A program made the translations under genes and the position numbers. 26,488 bases of DNA from a virus, in the IMG/VR virus record IMGVR_UViG_3300037261_000066, positions 1-26,488 of that record; one strand, written 5' to 3'. Below, piece by piece: positions 11,755 to 20,157 of this stretch (positions are counted from its first letter, which is position 1; each line of letters begins with the position of its first letter). The notes beneath the pieces are model-generated. The model made no database searches and was not told the origin of the DNA. It was given only the letters and a program-made list of their open reading frames with translations.

Positions 11755-13898
11755 TGAGCGATTTTCTAACGGGCAACGTTGATGTTGTAAATCCCAGCCC
11801 TATTCCGGTAACTGGTACGGTTACTACTTCTAATCCAGGTCTTACGGACGCACAGCTTCGTGCTATACCGGTTCCGGTTAGTGGAACCATAGCTGTTAGC
11901 AACTTCCCGGCTACGCAGAACGTAGATGTAATAAATACAGTTCCTGTGACGGGCACATTCTTTCAAGCCACGCAACCAGTATCATTAGCTAGTACCACCA
12001 TTACGAATTTTCCAGCGTCCCAAGTTGTGACTTTAGCATCTACCACGATTACTGGAAGTGTGGCAGTTACTGGAGCATTCTTTCAGGCCACTCAGCCTGT
12101 GTCAGGAACCGTTACTGCTCTACAAGGGACATCACCTTGGGTTGTTAGTGGCTCTATTACCACGTCGCCCAATGTCAATGTCCATGACGGCTCTGGTAAC
12201 ACAATTACCTCAACTGGTACATCACTCAATGTAGATGTGACGAATACCGTACCCGTTACTGGTACTTTCTTCCAAACGACACAGCCTGTCTCATTGACGA
12301 GTACGACTATTACTGGCAATGTAACAGTTGTTCAACCAACAGGAACTAGTCTCCATGTTGTTGTAGATAGTGCTCCGTCAACAGTCGTTACACAGGGCAC
12401 ATCTCCATGGGTTACGAGTTTAGCTTCTACCACTATCACGGGAAATGTCACTGTTGTACAACCCACTGGGTCTAATCTTAATGTTGCTGTTTCTAATTTT
12501 CCCGCCACTGTAGCCGTAACGCAAAGTACGAGTCCGTGGGTGGTATCGGGTACTGTCACAGCCAATGCTGGAACGGGTAATTTTACCGTTGTCCAGCCTA
12601 CAGGAACAAATCTACATGTTGTCGTGGATAGCGCCCCGTCTACGGTGGTTACTCAAGGTACCTCCCCTTGGGTTACAAGTCTTGCAAGCACTACTGTCAC
12701 AGGCAATGTCACTGTTATTCAGCCAACAGGCACAAATTTACATACTGTAATAGATAGTGGTACTCTTACTACAGTTAGTACAGTAACAGCAGTAACATCT
12801 ATAACGAATGCGTTACCCGCTGGAACCAATGTCATAGGCCATGTCATCACAGACACAGGTTCTACTACAGTGGTGACAGGAACGGTAGCCGAGAATCTTA
12901 TACAGGTCGCAGGAGTAACTCTCGGAGCAACAGCAGTTACATCATATGGTACTGCTCCTGCTGCTGCGAACGTACCTGGCGTCAACGCTTTTATAACGAA
13001 TACGCCAGCTGTCACATTGGCCAGTACGACCATAACAGGTAATGTTACAGTCGTACAGCCGACCGGCACAAATCTTCATGTAGTTAATGATGCGAGTTCT
13101 GCCGTTATCGGCCACGTCATAACTGATACGGGTTCGACAACTGCTGTAACTGGAAATGTTACTGTAGTTCAGCCAACAGGCACTAGCCTACATACGGTTG
13201 TAGATAATTTTCCCGCAGATACGGATGCCGTTGCAATCGGCTCAACTACATCGGGACAACTAGGCAGTTTAAGTATGGGAGCCGTCACTACCGCCGCTCC
13301 CACCTACGTAACGGCCCAGACAAATCCCCTTTCTTTGACCACGGCGGGGGCGTTACGCGTTGACGGCTCTGGTGTAACCCAGCCTGTGAGTCTTACAAGC
13401 ACAACAATCACAGGAACGGTAACGGTCGCGGGGAATAGGACCAATAATAATGCGGTTCCGGGGGCTACGAACGAAGGCGTGCTACCCGCGCTTGCTAATG
13501 CGTCCAATCCTACATGGACGGAAGGAAATCTTGTTCTCCTTTCCGAGGATCTAACCGGTAACTTGCGGGTTAAGCAGCCTTTCCTAACCGGAGCCGATAC
13601 TTTCACTGTAGCGGCAAACGGTACAACTCTAGACGCTCATTTAACACCCGTCAAATCTTTTTCGATACAGGTCAAGGGAACAGGGGCCACCGCTACCTCA
13701 TGGATTATTGTTCTAGAAGGAAGTTTAGATAACGTGAATTTCACTACGCTTCTTCAACATATGACCTCAGACGGCGACGGTAAAATTCTTTCCTCCGGTG
13801 CGTCATTATTTCCTGTCTTATATTTTAGAAGTCGTCTTGTCCAAGTAGTTCTGGGAAGTGCTACAAACGTAGTGGTTACTATACTCGGGGTGATTTAA
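11754..13898 (+). CDS. Repeat-rich fibre-like structural protein (714 aa)
   Basis: About residues 1-590 are short Thr/Val/Ser-rich beta repeats: PVTGTFFQATQPVSLASTTI variants, QGTSPWVVSG-type units (4 copies), GNVTVVQPTGTNLHVVV-type units (6 copies) and GHVITDTGSTT (2 copies). About residues 615-714 form a distinct C-terminal domain (DTFTVAANGT, FSIQVKGTGATATSWIIVL, EGSLDNVNFTTLLQ, then LYFRSRLVQVVLG), a beta-sandwich-like tip that could bind a receptor. There are almost no Cys or long helices. Such repeats suit an elongated trimeric fibre or head filament. It overlaps both neighbours by one base (TAATG). The location between capsid and connector genes leaves head or tail attachment open. Confidence 0.8.
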   Translation: MSDFLTGNVDVVNPSPIPVTGTVTTSNPGLTDAQLRAIPVPVSGTIAVSNFPATQNVDVINTVPVTGTFFQATQPVSLASTTITNFPASQVVTLASTTITGSVAVTGAFFQATQPVSGTVTALQGTSPWVVSGSITTSPNVNVHDGSGNTITSTGTSLNVDVTNTVPVTGTFFQTTQPVSLTSTTITGNVTVVQPTGTSLHVVVDSAPSTVVTQGTSPWVTSLASTTITGNVTVVQPTGSNLNVAVSNFPATVAVTQSTSPWVVSGTVTANAGTGNFTVVQPTGTNLHVVVDSAPSTVVTQGTSPWVTSLASTTVTGNVTVIQPTGTNLHTVIDSGTLTTVSTVTAVTSITNALPAGTNVIGHVITDTGSTTVVTGTVAENLIQVAGVTLGATAVTSYGTAPAAANVPGVNAFITNTPAVTLASTTITGNVTVVQPTGTNLHVVNDASSAVIGHVITDTGSTTAVTGNVTVVQPTGTSLHTVVDNFPADTDAVAIGSTTSGQLGSLSMGAVTTAAPTYVTAQTNPLSLTTAGALRVDGSGVTQPVSLTSTTITGTVTVAGNRTNNNAVPGATNEGVLPALANASNPTWTEGNLVLLSEDLTGNLRVKQPFLTGADTFTVAANGTTLDAHLTPVKSFSIQVKGTGATATSWIIVLEGSLDNVNFTTLLQHMTSDGDGKILSSGASLFPVLYFRSRLVQVVLGSATNVVVTILGVI
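12316..13210 (+). repeat. Diverged internal repeats of the fibre-like gene
   Basis: Six units encode GNVTVVQPTG-type sequence, with starts near 12316, 12442, 12571, 12700, 13039 and 13152. Units share protein sequence but differ at many third codon positions; for example VVDSAPSTVVTQGTSPWVTS is encoded twice with many synonymous changes (about 12361-12420 and 12622-12681). Perfect DNA repeats are therefore short, which would limit slippage and recombination. Confidence 0.75.
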
Positions 13899-14398
13899 TG
13901 CCGGTATTACCTGTTGGTTCTACAGCCGGACAGATATCTTTAGCTGATGCGGGGAAATGCTACCTTCTATTCACCAACCCTCTTGTAGCTTCCACGGTAG
14001 GGCTGGAAAGTTCTATTATCGTGTTTAAGAATCCAGCAACTAGCGGTAAGAACATGCACCTATTGGATTGTATTTTTATCAATCATACTTCAGCGGCGGT
14101 TCAAGTGTTTAAGTTTTACTTTAATCCTACAATCACTACACCGGGCACCGCAGCCACAATCCAACCTATTATTATGGGCGGAACACAACCGGCAAGCGTA
14201 ATGACGTGGTTTATTTCACCCGGTGTAAACATATCTGCGAATGGTACGGCATTTAGAAGCTACCAAACAGCTCTTACTCCTTCGCCTATTTTGGACGTGC
14301 CCATTATAGCTCCCGGAGGGAATATGCTAATCACCGTTACTCCCTTAGTAACAACAAATCAAACTATAGACATTTGTTTTGTCTGGGCGGAATACTAG
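13898..14398 (+). CDS. Beta-rich virion protein (166 aa)
   Basis: ATG 13898 overlaps the previous stop (TAATG), with GGGGTGA just upstream as a possible SD. The product is rich in T, I, V, P and N with alternating hydrophobic residues, suggesting a beta sandwich. Features include KCYLLFTNPLVASTVGLESS, the block NMHLLDCIFINHTSAAVQVF, and a C-terminal MLITVTPLVTTNQTIDICFV. There is no signal peptide despite the hydrophobic strands. It lies in a chain of fibre-like genes and abuts the 207-aa gene directly, so the two may form one structure. I do not recognise a family. Codon choice looks somewhat different from the earlier fibre gene (more GGC, GGG and ATA), judged by eye only. Confidence 0.7.
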   Translation: MPVLPVGSTAGQISLADAGKCYLLFTNPLVASTVGLESSIIVFKNPATSGKNMHLLDCIFINHTSAAVQVFKFYFNPTITTPGTAATIQPIIMGGTQPASVMTWFISPGVNISANGTAFRSYQTALTPSPILDVPIIAPGGNMLITVTPLVTTNQTIDICFVWAEY

Positions 14399-15022
14399 AT
14401 GTTTATAGATATCACCTACGCGAGATTTAAAGCGCTCAAGGTAACTAATCCTTTATCCCAGATATACTATTTTCAAACGTCTGTGGCTCCGAATCCGAAC
14501 CAATACCAAGCCATATTGGGGAACACAGATCAATTTTTCTGTTTTATTCAAGCGGCGGCTGACGTAACAGATTTTGAAACCAACTATCTCGCCGGGGGCA
14601 TAGTAGTTTCTAGTATAACCGACGGCGTTAGCGCTATCAATCCCACGATTGATATTCGGTCTAATGTTTTAAAAACCGGCACATTAACGACGACAACTGT
14701 TACCGCCGATCAAGTGATATTAACATATACAGTTACAGCAGGTAAAACATTATATTTAGAATATTTTAATGTAACTTGTACATTAACAGTCGCACCTACA
14801 AACTTTAATACGCCTGTTATATTCGGTACGAGTAGTTTAGAGTCGCCGTCTGGTACGAAAGATATGACATGGCGATTTATGGGACCGCAACCGCAACAGC
14901 ACGACTCAACTTTTTCTGAGCCTATTCCAATAGCGGCAGGTGTCGTAATTAGGGCAGTTACAACCCCCGGAATTACTACAAGTTTAACATGGATTGTAAA
15001 TTTTGGCGGCTATGAAAGATAA
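14399..15022 (+). CDS. Beta-rich virion protein (207 aa)
   Basis: The start codon directly follows the previous TAG, so translation is probably coupled. About residues 1-70 include ARFKALKVTNPLSQIYYFQT and QYQAILGNTDQFFCFIQAA. The remainder (about 75-207) is a beta-sandwich-like domain with DQVILTYTVTAGKTLYLEYF, then TVAPTNFNTPVIFGTSSLES and a final strand set ending TWIVNFGGYER. The layout of a short N-terminal anchor and a beta domain is common in fibre-base or decoration proteins. No known motif or catalytic residue is visible, so function beyond virion structure is not assigned. Confidence 0.7.
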   Translation: MFIDITYARFKALKVTNPLSQIYYFQTSVAPNPNQYQAILGNTDQFFCFIQAAADVTDFETNYLAGGIVVSSITDGVSAINPTIDIRSNVLKTGTLTTTTVTADQVILTYTVTAGKTLYLEYFNVTCTLTVAPTNFNTPVIFGTSSLESPSGTKDMTWRFMGPQPQQHDSTFSEPIPIAAGVVIRAVTTPGITTSLTWIVNFGGYER

Positions 15023-15037
15023 TAAGGAGATATAGAT

Positions 15038-15319
15038 ATGGCATTTGCACAAGGATTCTACGTTGATCAAACAATTACGGCTCTGACAGCCAGCTATCAA
15101 TATTTTAACTTTGGTGGGACTATGTATGAAGCCGTTATAAGTAATGATGACGCCTCTGGGAGTAATAACGTTGTCTTCAGTTGGGATGGTACAAATACAC
15201 ATGGCATTGTGCGCCCTACTGAAACGCTAGGCGTATCTCGTATTGATAAGAATGGTGTCTATGTTAAGTACGCTACTGGAGCTCCTGCTTACAGAATTTT
15301 TGCTTCTAGTCCACAATAA
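15038..15319 (+). CDS. Small virion protein, stand-alone SWDG-type domain (93 aa)
   Basis: AAGGAGAT (15023-15030) gives a strong SD. The whole protein corresponds to the C-terminal half of the 202-aa protein at 11146. Shared blocks are QGFYVDQTITALTASYQYFN, VVFSWDGTNTHGIVR and VYVKYATGAPAYRIF. Comparable small beta proteins appear in fibre and decoration regions of phages, but a specific family name is not supported. About 3.3 kb of fibre-like genes separates the two relatives, consistent with duplication and later insertion. A structural, probably oligomeric role is inferred. Confidence 0.8.
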   Translation: MAFAQGFYVDQTITALTASYQYFNFGGTMYEAVISNDDASGSNNVVFSWDGTNTHGIVRPTETLGVSRIDKNGVYVKYATGAPAYRIFASSPQ

Positions 15320-15330
15320 GGAGCTATTAC

Positions 15331-15747
15331 ATGACTCTTACTAAGAAAGGACAAGGAATTACTTCCTTAACTGGGGCTGTAACTGCTACGGGACCGGGAG
15401 CAGCAGCTGCAACAATTACTCCTACAGGTGTGACACCTGGATCATACACCAATACTAATTTAACGGTTAATGCAGCTGGACAGATTACTGCTGCCTCTAA
15501 TGGATCAGCTGGTGCAACCCCTTCTGTTGTTGATTCTACCACATATGCGTCAGGAGCGGCAGTTATCACTCCGCTTGTTGCTGGATTGCTCACTACCTCT
15601 ACAATATGGTCCGTTACACAGAGGGTAAAGGGTGGATCAAATCTTCCGTTATTGGGTTTTGCCCAGACTACGAATGGCCAGATTGATCTTACCTACTTAG
15701 CTGATCCCAGCACAGGTGTTGTAGTAAGAGTAGTGTTTATACCTTAA
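15331..15747 (+). CDS. Short tail-fibre-like protein (138 aa)
   Basis: AAGGAGC (15318-15324) precedes ATG 15331. The N-terminal half carries a fibre module: LTGAVTATGPGAAAATITPT, then GSYTNTNLTVNAAGQITAAS. A close relative of this module is in the middle of the 697-aa protein at 18049 (TGDVTATGPGSAAATLATV, FTNANITVNAKGLITAATS). The second half (about residues 60-138) is a small beta domain ending YLADPSTGVVVRVVFIP. At 138 aa it is short for a fibre and may be a fibre tip, a spike segment or a capsid-attached fibre. Confidence 0.75.
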   Translation: MTLTKKGQGITSLTGAVTATGPGAAAATITPTGVTPGSYTNTNLTVNAAGQITAASNGSAGATPSVVDSTTYASGAAVITPLVAGLLTTSTIWSVTQRVKGGSNLPLLGFAQTTNGQIDLTYLADPSTGVVVRVVFIP

Positions 15748-15763
15748 GGAGAATTAAATCATC

Positions 15764-16645
15764 ATGACTTTTACTACGAAAGATCCAGTTAACCTATCCA
15801 GTATTATGACGGATTTTGGTGAACATCCCTATAACTTGGAAGTGGTAACGACCACTAATCAAACATACACCCTACCCACAAACTTTCCGTTAACGACCTA
15901 TGTCATGAACATAGCCCACACTTCTGATAGTACGGGTACGTTGATAGTCAATGGAATTACTATTCCAAATGGCGATATGTCCTATTTTGTATTTTCCCCA
16001 GAGACGGGAACATGGTATTCCTCTCCTACAGTGGCAGGTGGTGGCGGAATTACACAGTTAACAGGTGGTGTGACAGCTGGACCTGGTTCAGGAAGTCAAG
16101 TAGCAACGGTAGTAACTAATGCTAATTTAACTGGCGCAGTTACTTCAGTGGGAAATGCCACCTCATTAACTAGCACGTCCGTTACTGCTGCTGTTCTAAC
16201 AGGATATGTGTCTGGGGCAGGTACAATTTCAGCTACTGATACAATTCTTACTGCTGTTGATAAGCTTAATGGTAATGATGGGACAAAATTACCGTTGGCT
16301 GGCGGTACCTTAACAGGTGTTCTCACTCCTGCTTCCAGCACGAATGCTTCTCTCACAGGAACCGTTACGCCTGTAACAAATGTGACAAATTATATATACA
16401 CAGTTACTGGAACTACTACGCTGAACGGTCCAGCTTCTCCTACAGCAGATATGCAGAAGGTGACATTCCGTATTCTTAATGATGCAACGCACAGCGTTAC
16501 TCTTGCAACAGGAGCAGGTAATTTTAGATTTGGTACAGACATTACCTCGTATACCAATTCAGTATCGCTTACTGATTATATTGGAGCTATTTGGAATAAC
16601 GCCGCTACGCGATGGGATGTTGTTAGTATCATCCAGGGTTTCTAA
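15764..16645 (+). CDS. Fibre-like structural protein (293 aa)
   Basis: TTAAGGAGAA (15744-15753) is the SD; ATG 15764 fits. About residues 1-85 form an N-terminal domain with NLEVVTTTNQTYTLPTNFPL and TGTLIVNGITIPNGDMSYFV. About 95-185 are fibre repeats with a diverged copy of the shared module (ITQLTGGVTAGPGSGSQVAT) and the common fibre phrase LPLAGGTLTGVLT. The C-terminal third is beta-rich (KVTFRILNDATHSVTLATGA, GAIWNNAATRWDVVSIIQGF), like a small knob. It overlaps the next gene by one base. A receptor-binding or decoration role is likely but unproven. Confidence 0.8.
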   Translation: MTFTTKDPVNLSSIMTDFGEHPYNLEVVTTTNQTYTLPTNFPLTTYVMNIAHTSDSTGTLIVNGITIPNGDMSYFVFSPETGTWYSSPTVAGGGGITQLTGGVTAGPGSGSQVATVVTNANLTGAVTSVGNATSLTSTSVTAAVLTGYVSGAGTISATDTILTAVDKLNGNDGTKLPLAGGTLTGVLTPASSTNASLTGTVTPVTNVTNYIYTVTGTTTLNGPASPTADMQKVTFRILNDATHSVTLATGAGNFRFGTDITSYTNSVSLTDYIGAIWNNAATRWDVVSIIQGF

Positions 16646-17298
16646 TGGCTATTGCTAGGATACAACACGCAGAAGCTAAAACTACAGCCTCAGCAACCGT
16701 ACCGATAACTATTACAGCCTCGCTGGCCGGAAGTTTATTGGTTGTTATGATAGCCAACGACATATCAACATTAATTAGCGGGGTAACGGATAACAATGGT
16801 AATACATATGTTCAAGCTCCGGGTGCTCACGGCGGGGACGCTTTTGCCCGACAGGATATATGGTACTCGGCTAACGCTATAGCCGGAGTTACCACGATAA
16901 CCGTTACGGCCAACGGAACATCTGCATTTTTGTATGGGAATATGATTGAGTATTCCGGAGTGAAAACAACTTCCCCACTAGATACAGCTAATCAAACGGT
17001 GGGTACTTCCCCTCCTGTAGGGCCTAGTTTGGTTGTATCAACAGCGGGTAGTGTAGCGATAACTTATTGCTTCCCTCATTCAGTAGCTTTAACCAGTGTT
17101 AGTTCCCCTTGGACACTTGTCGCCATAGATAGCGGGGATGATGCGGTCGCGGAGTATATTAATCCCCCTATATCTACTATATCGGCGTCCTTTATACCCG
17201 CTACAGCCCAAACTTTTCAATCAACCGGGGCCGTATTTTTACCCCCCGCATCCGGCCCAAGCAATGCCGTTAAAACCGGAATGTTTTTAGTTTTTTAA
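16645..17298 (+). CDS. Beta-sandwich virion protein (217 aa)
   Basis: The start overlaps the previous stop (TAATG). The protein resembles beta-sandwich proteins with a VTDNNGNTY turn found in phage and bacterial surface proteins: SGVTDNNGNTYVQAPGAHGG, IWYSANAIAGVTTITVTANG, then NMIEYSGVKTTSPLDTANQT and a C-terminal SFIPATAQTFQSTGAVFLP. No catalytic pattern is seen. It may bind carbohydrate or cap a fibre, as inference. Codon choice (many GGG, CCC, ATA and TTA) looks unlike the flanking genes by eye, consistent with recent acquisition. It is the last fibre-like gene before the head-tail adaptor. Confidence 0.7.
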   Translation: MAIARIQHAEAKTTASATVPITITASLAGSLLVVMIANDISTLISGVTDNNGNTYVQAPGAHGGDAFARQDIWYSANAIAGVTTITVTANGTSAFLYGNMIEYSGVKTTSPLDTANQTVGTSPPVGPSLVVSTAGSVAITYCFPHSVALTSVSSPWTLVAIDSGDDAVAEYINPPISTISASFIPATAQTFQSTGAVFLPPASGPSNAVKTGMFLVF

Positions 17299-17309
17299 GG
17301 AGACAAGCA

Positions 17310-18035
17310 ATGACGACTGGTCAGTCCTTAGTAGATGATTGCAGAGCGGAAGTTATTGAACCAAATCCAGCTTTCTTCTCTACTACACGTATGTTGGCCT
17401 TGATAAACCTGGCCCAACAAGAATATGTGCGTAAGACGCGCTGCTTACAGCGGGCCGCTTTCACATCAACAATAGCGGGTACACAAACCTATCCTATGCC
17501 TCAGGATTGGATAGGGAGTGAATTAATTCTCTGGCAAGATCAAACCAATGTGCTTTCTCCCCTCTGGCGTCGATTAAAACCTACGAGCTTAGAGAAGATG
17601 GCACAGGAGAGCCCTAATTTTCTATCCACCAATCCCAATATGCAGGGTAAACCTCAAAAGTATTTTATTGTTGGCACCACACTTTATATCTATCCGAAGC
17701 CCCAATTTTCGGGTAGCAGTGACCTCTGGATGTATTATCAGTGTCGTGAAACCCCTCTAACAGCACTGTCACAGAACCTTTCTGTGGACGATTCTTTAGT
17801 ACCGGGTCTTAGAGCCTATGTCTTGTGGAAGATGTGGAAACAGGACCAAGAAGACTCCCTAGCTGAAGAACAGCATAAACTTTTTATGGAAGAAATTGGT
17901 TGGGGTATCAAATGGCGTAATCAGCGTATTCTGGACTTGAAGAGGAAACTCGATATCGAATCATATATGCCGTTCTCTATTGGTGGAAATAACTATTCTG
18001 CTAATGGTAGTATCAATCCGCTCGATCTAAGTTAA
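17310..18035 (+). CDS. Head-tail adaptor (connector) protein
   Basis: GGAGA (17299-17303) precedes ATG 17310. Adaptors form the ring below the portal and join it to the tail. The 241-aa protein fits the podovirus-type adaptor layout: N-terminal helices (about residues 1-45, FFSTTRMLALINLAQQEYVR), a beta region with GTQTYPMPQDW (about 57-67), then a long loop and YFIVGTTLYIYPKPQ (about 118-132). The C-terminus is helical from about residue 155 (LRAYVLWKMWKQDQEDSLAE and a final helical tail). That fold order is characteristic of phage adaptor families. Genome order usually places the adaptor soon after the MCP; here about 6 kb of fibre-like genes intervene. Confidence 0.82.
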   Translation: MTTGQSLVDDCRAEVIEPNPAFFSTTRMLALINLAQQEYVRKTRCLQRAAFTSTIAGTQTYPMPQDWIGSELILWQDQTNVLSPLWRRLKPTSLEKMAQESPNFLSTNPNMQGKPQKYFIVGTTLYIYPKPQFSGSSDLWMYYQCRETPLTALSQNLSVDDSLVPGLRAYVLWKMWKQDQEDSLAEEQHKLFMEEIGWGIKWRNQRILDLKRKLDIESYMPFSIGGNNYSANGSINPLDLS

Positions 18036-18048
18036 TGAGGCTAATATA

Positions 18049-20142
18049 ATGGCATTTTTCCCAACGAGTATTGCAACCGATGCTAATTTGTATGTAGCCG
18101 TTAATGGTGTCCAAACAACGCTTGCATCTCCTGCCCTGATTAGTGATACCACCCTCACTCTCACTTCTACATCATTCTTGCCTATTACTGGGGCTATGAC
18201 TATTATTGATGGTAATAGCAGTGAAGTAGTATTCTACACTGGTATTAGTGGCAATACTTTAACAGGTGTGGTGCGAGGAGCAGACGGTACAGTTGCTTTC
18301 CCTCATCCCCCAGGAGTATTAGTAGGGGCTACTATCGTAGCAGCTCATCACAATCTGTTGAAGAATGAGATTGAAGCGATAGAACAAGCGCTAGGTGTTG
18401 GATATACAAAGACCCTTGCCAGTTTAAATGATGTCTCAATAAGTACTCCTACCATAGGACAATTCTTAGAATGGAACGGTACATCATGGGCTAATACAAC
18501 TACACCCCTTACTGGTATCACGGTCTTGACGGGTGATGTCACTGCTACTGGACCAGGAAGTGCAGCAGCAACATTAGCCACAGTGAATAGTAATGTAGGA
18601 TCGTTCACTAATGCCAATATTACAGTTAATGCTAAAGGGTTGATTACTGCCGCAACTAGTGGCTCTGTAGGTGTAACCAGCGTTACAGGAACTGCTAACC
18701 AAGTTATCGCTAGTGCCTCTACTGGTGCAGTTACTCTTTCATTACCTCAAGCTATTGGTACAGCCTCCGACACTACTTTCCGTACCCTAACATTAACTGG
18801 TAATGGTACTCAGGGTCTTATCCTACAGGGTACCAATATTGGCGTGTCCAACACTAGTTCGTTTTCTGTGTCCTCTAGTGGCGGTTCTTTATCCTTGGGT
18901 GGAACAACCGTTTTTGTCGTTGGTAATCTTGATTTACATTCTGGTACGGATATTGTATTACATAACTCGGCCAATACACATGCTATTACCATTAACTACG
19001 GGGCCATTACTGCCGATTATAGTCTGAATCTCCCACAATTACAGGGAGGGGCTTCTACATTTCTTCAGAATGATGGGTCTGGTAATCTATCATGGGCCGC
19101 TGGCGGATCTGGGTCTGTTAATACGGGTACGCAATATCAATTAGCTTATTATGCCACGTCGACGAATACGGTTAGTGGTGATCCGAGTATTATTACGAAC
19201 GCAGCCGGAGATTTAGGGGTCCAATCAACCGGTACATTACTAGGCGTTATTCAGATGGGGGCGGATGCGGGTAGAAATACATTCGTAGAACTAAATATAC
19301 CCCGAACGGGTGTATCAAGCGCTCACGGCTTCGGGGATTATACCTCTGTAACCGAATCCGCTGGCGGCGGCTATGCCAGCTACGAAACCCAGGCCGCAAC
19401 CGCTGGATCAGCAAACGGTGACCATATAGACGCGTTCCAGGCGAATGTTAGTCATGGAAGTACCGGCACACTTAATAGCCTGTACTCTTTTAATAGCGTT
19501 CCCGTAGTTCAAGCTGGAGCGGGGGTAGTCGGTGGCGTATTTGATTTTTACGCCAGTAATGTTACGGTTAGTGGTGCTACTCCTACAAATCAATACGGCC
19601 TATACGTTGAGCATCTAGTAAGCGCCGTTAATAACTACGGCATATTCTTTGCCGGGGCGAATAAAACTGATTTCGGGGCGAGTAAGTTATCCAATATTGC
19701 CAATGGTACGGCGGCTACGGATGCGGCGGCTGTTGGTCAACTTCCATTTGTTCAGGTTATATCCTTTTCAACGGCTACCCAGTTTACAACAACGTCGAGT
19801 ACGTTCCAGACCACTAACCTAACGGCCACAATTACCCCCACTTCCGCGTCTAGTAAAATATTCATTATTGCGTCCTCCAATCTCGAAAACGGGGGGGTAA
19901 GTAAGACTGCCTTAGCGACTATCGCTAGAAACGGGACCAATATTTTAGGAGTTAACGGGCAGGGATACTATCTTAATGCAACGGATAATGTGGTCCCGTG
20001 TACTTTGTCCTATATGGATTCCCCCGCCACCACCTCGGCGACAACTTACGCGGTTCAGATTAGAAACATAGATAATGCTACGACTATCCAATGGGGTCAG
20101 TCAAATACTACTCAATCTATCCTTCTCGTAGAGGTTAGGTAA
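18049..20142 (+). CDS. Large tail-fibre-like protein (697 aa)
   Basis: GAGG (18037-18040) serves as SD. Residues 1-120 are a phage N-terminal module: DTTLTLTSTSFLPITGAMTI, SEVVFYTGISGNTLTGVVRG, ADGTVAFPHPPGVLVGATIV, then a helix NLLKNEIEAIEQALG. The same pattern is found in the ice-binding-like protein. About 160-210 carry the shared TGDVTATGPGSAAATL module. The middle is beta-rich with a shaft phrase NLPQLQGGASTFLQNDGSGN (about 325-345). The C-terminal third (about 565-697) is a beta domain beginning QVISFSTATQFTTTSSTFQT and ending NTTQSILLVEVR, typical of fibre tips. Codon use appears to change near 19130 within the gene. It is probably a receptor-binding fibre attached near the adaptor. 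Confidence 0.83.
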   Translation: MAFFPTSIATDANLYVAVNGVQTTLASPALISDTTLTLTSTSFLPITGAMTIIDGNSSEVVFYTGISGNTLTGVVRGADGTVAFPHPPGVLVGATIVAAHHNLLKNEIEAIEQALGVGYTKTLASLNDVSISTPTIGQFLEWNGTSWANTTTPLTGITVLTGDVTATGPGSAAATLATVNSNVGSFTNANITVNAKGLITAATSGSVGVTSVTGTANQVIASASTGAVTLSLPQAIGTASDTTFRTLTLTGNGTQGLILQGTNIGVSNTSSFSVSSSGGSLSLGGTTVFVVGNLDLHSGTDIVLHNSANTHAITINYGAITADYSLNLPQLQGGASTFLQNDGSGNLSWAAGGSGSVNTGTQYQLAYYATSTNTVSGDPSIITNAAGDLGVQSTGTLLGVIQMGADAGRNTFVELNIPRTGVSSAHGFGDYTSVTESAGGGYASYETQAATAGSANGDHIDAFQANVSHGSTGTLNSLYSFNSVPVVQAGAGVVGGVFDFYASNVTVSGATPTNQYGLYVEHLVSAVNNYGIFFAGANKTDFGASKLSNIANGTAATDAAAVGQLPFVQVISFSTATQFTTTSSTFQTTNLTATITPTSASSKIFIIASSNLENGGVSKTALATIARNGTNILGVNGQGYYLNATDNVVPCTLSYMDSPATTSATTYAVQIRNIDNATTIQWGQSNTTQSILLVEVR

Positions 20143-20157
20143 TCAAAGGAGCAAAGA

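Noticed and set aside
12316-13210. CRISPR-like repeat array
   Set aside because: The repeats are coding, diverged, lack regular spacers and stay in frame.
12092-13606. Minus-strand frames opposite the repeat fibre gene
   Set aside because: They mirror the repeats of the sense gene, and the sense strand has intact structure and overlaps with neighbours.
17285-17298. T-rich end of the 217-aa gene as an intrinsic terminator
   Set aside because: The T-run is coding, the possible stem is short and A-T only, and the next gene's SD follows at once.
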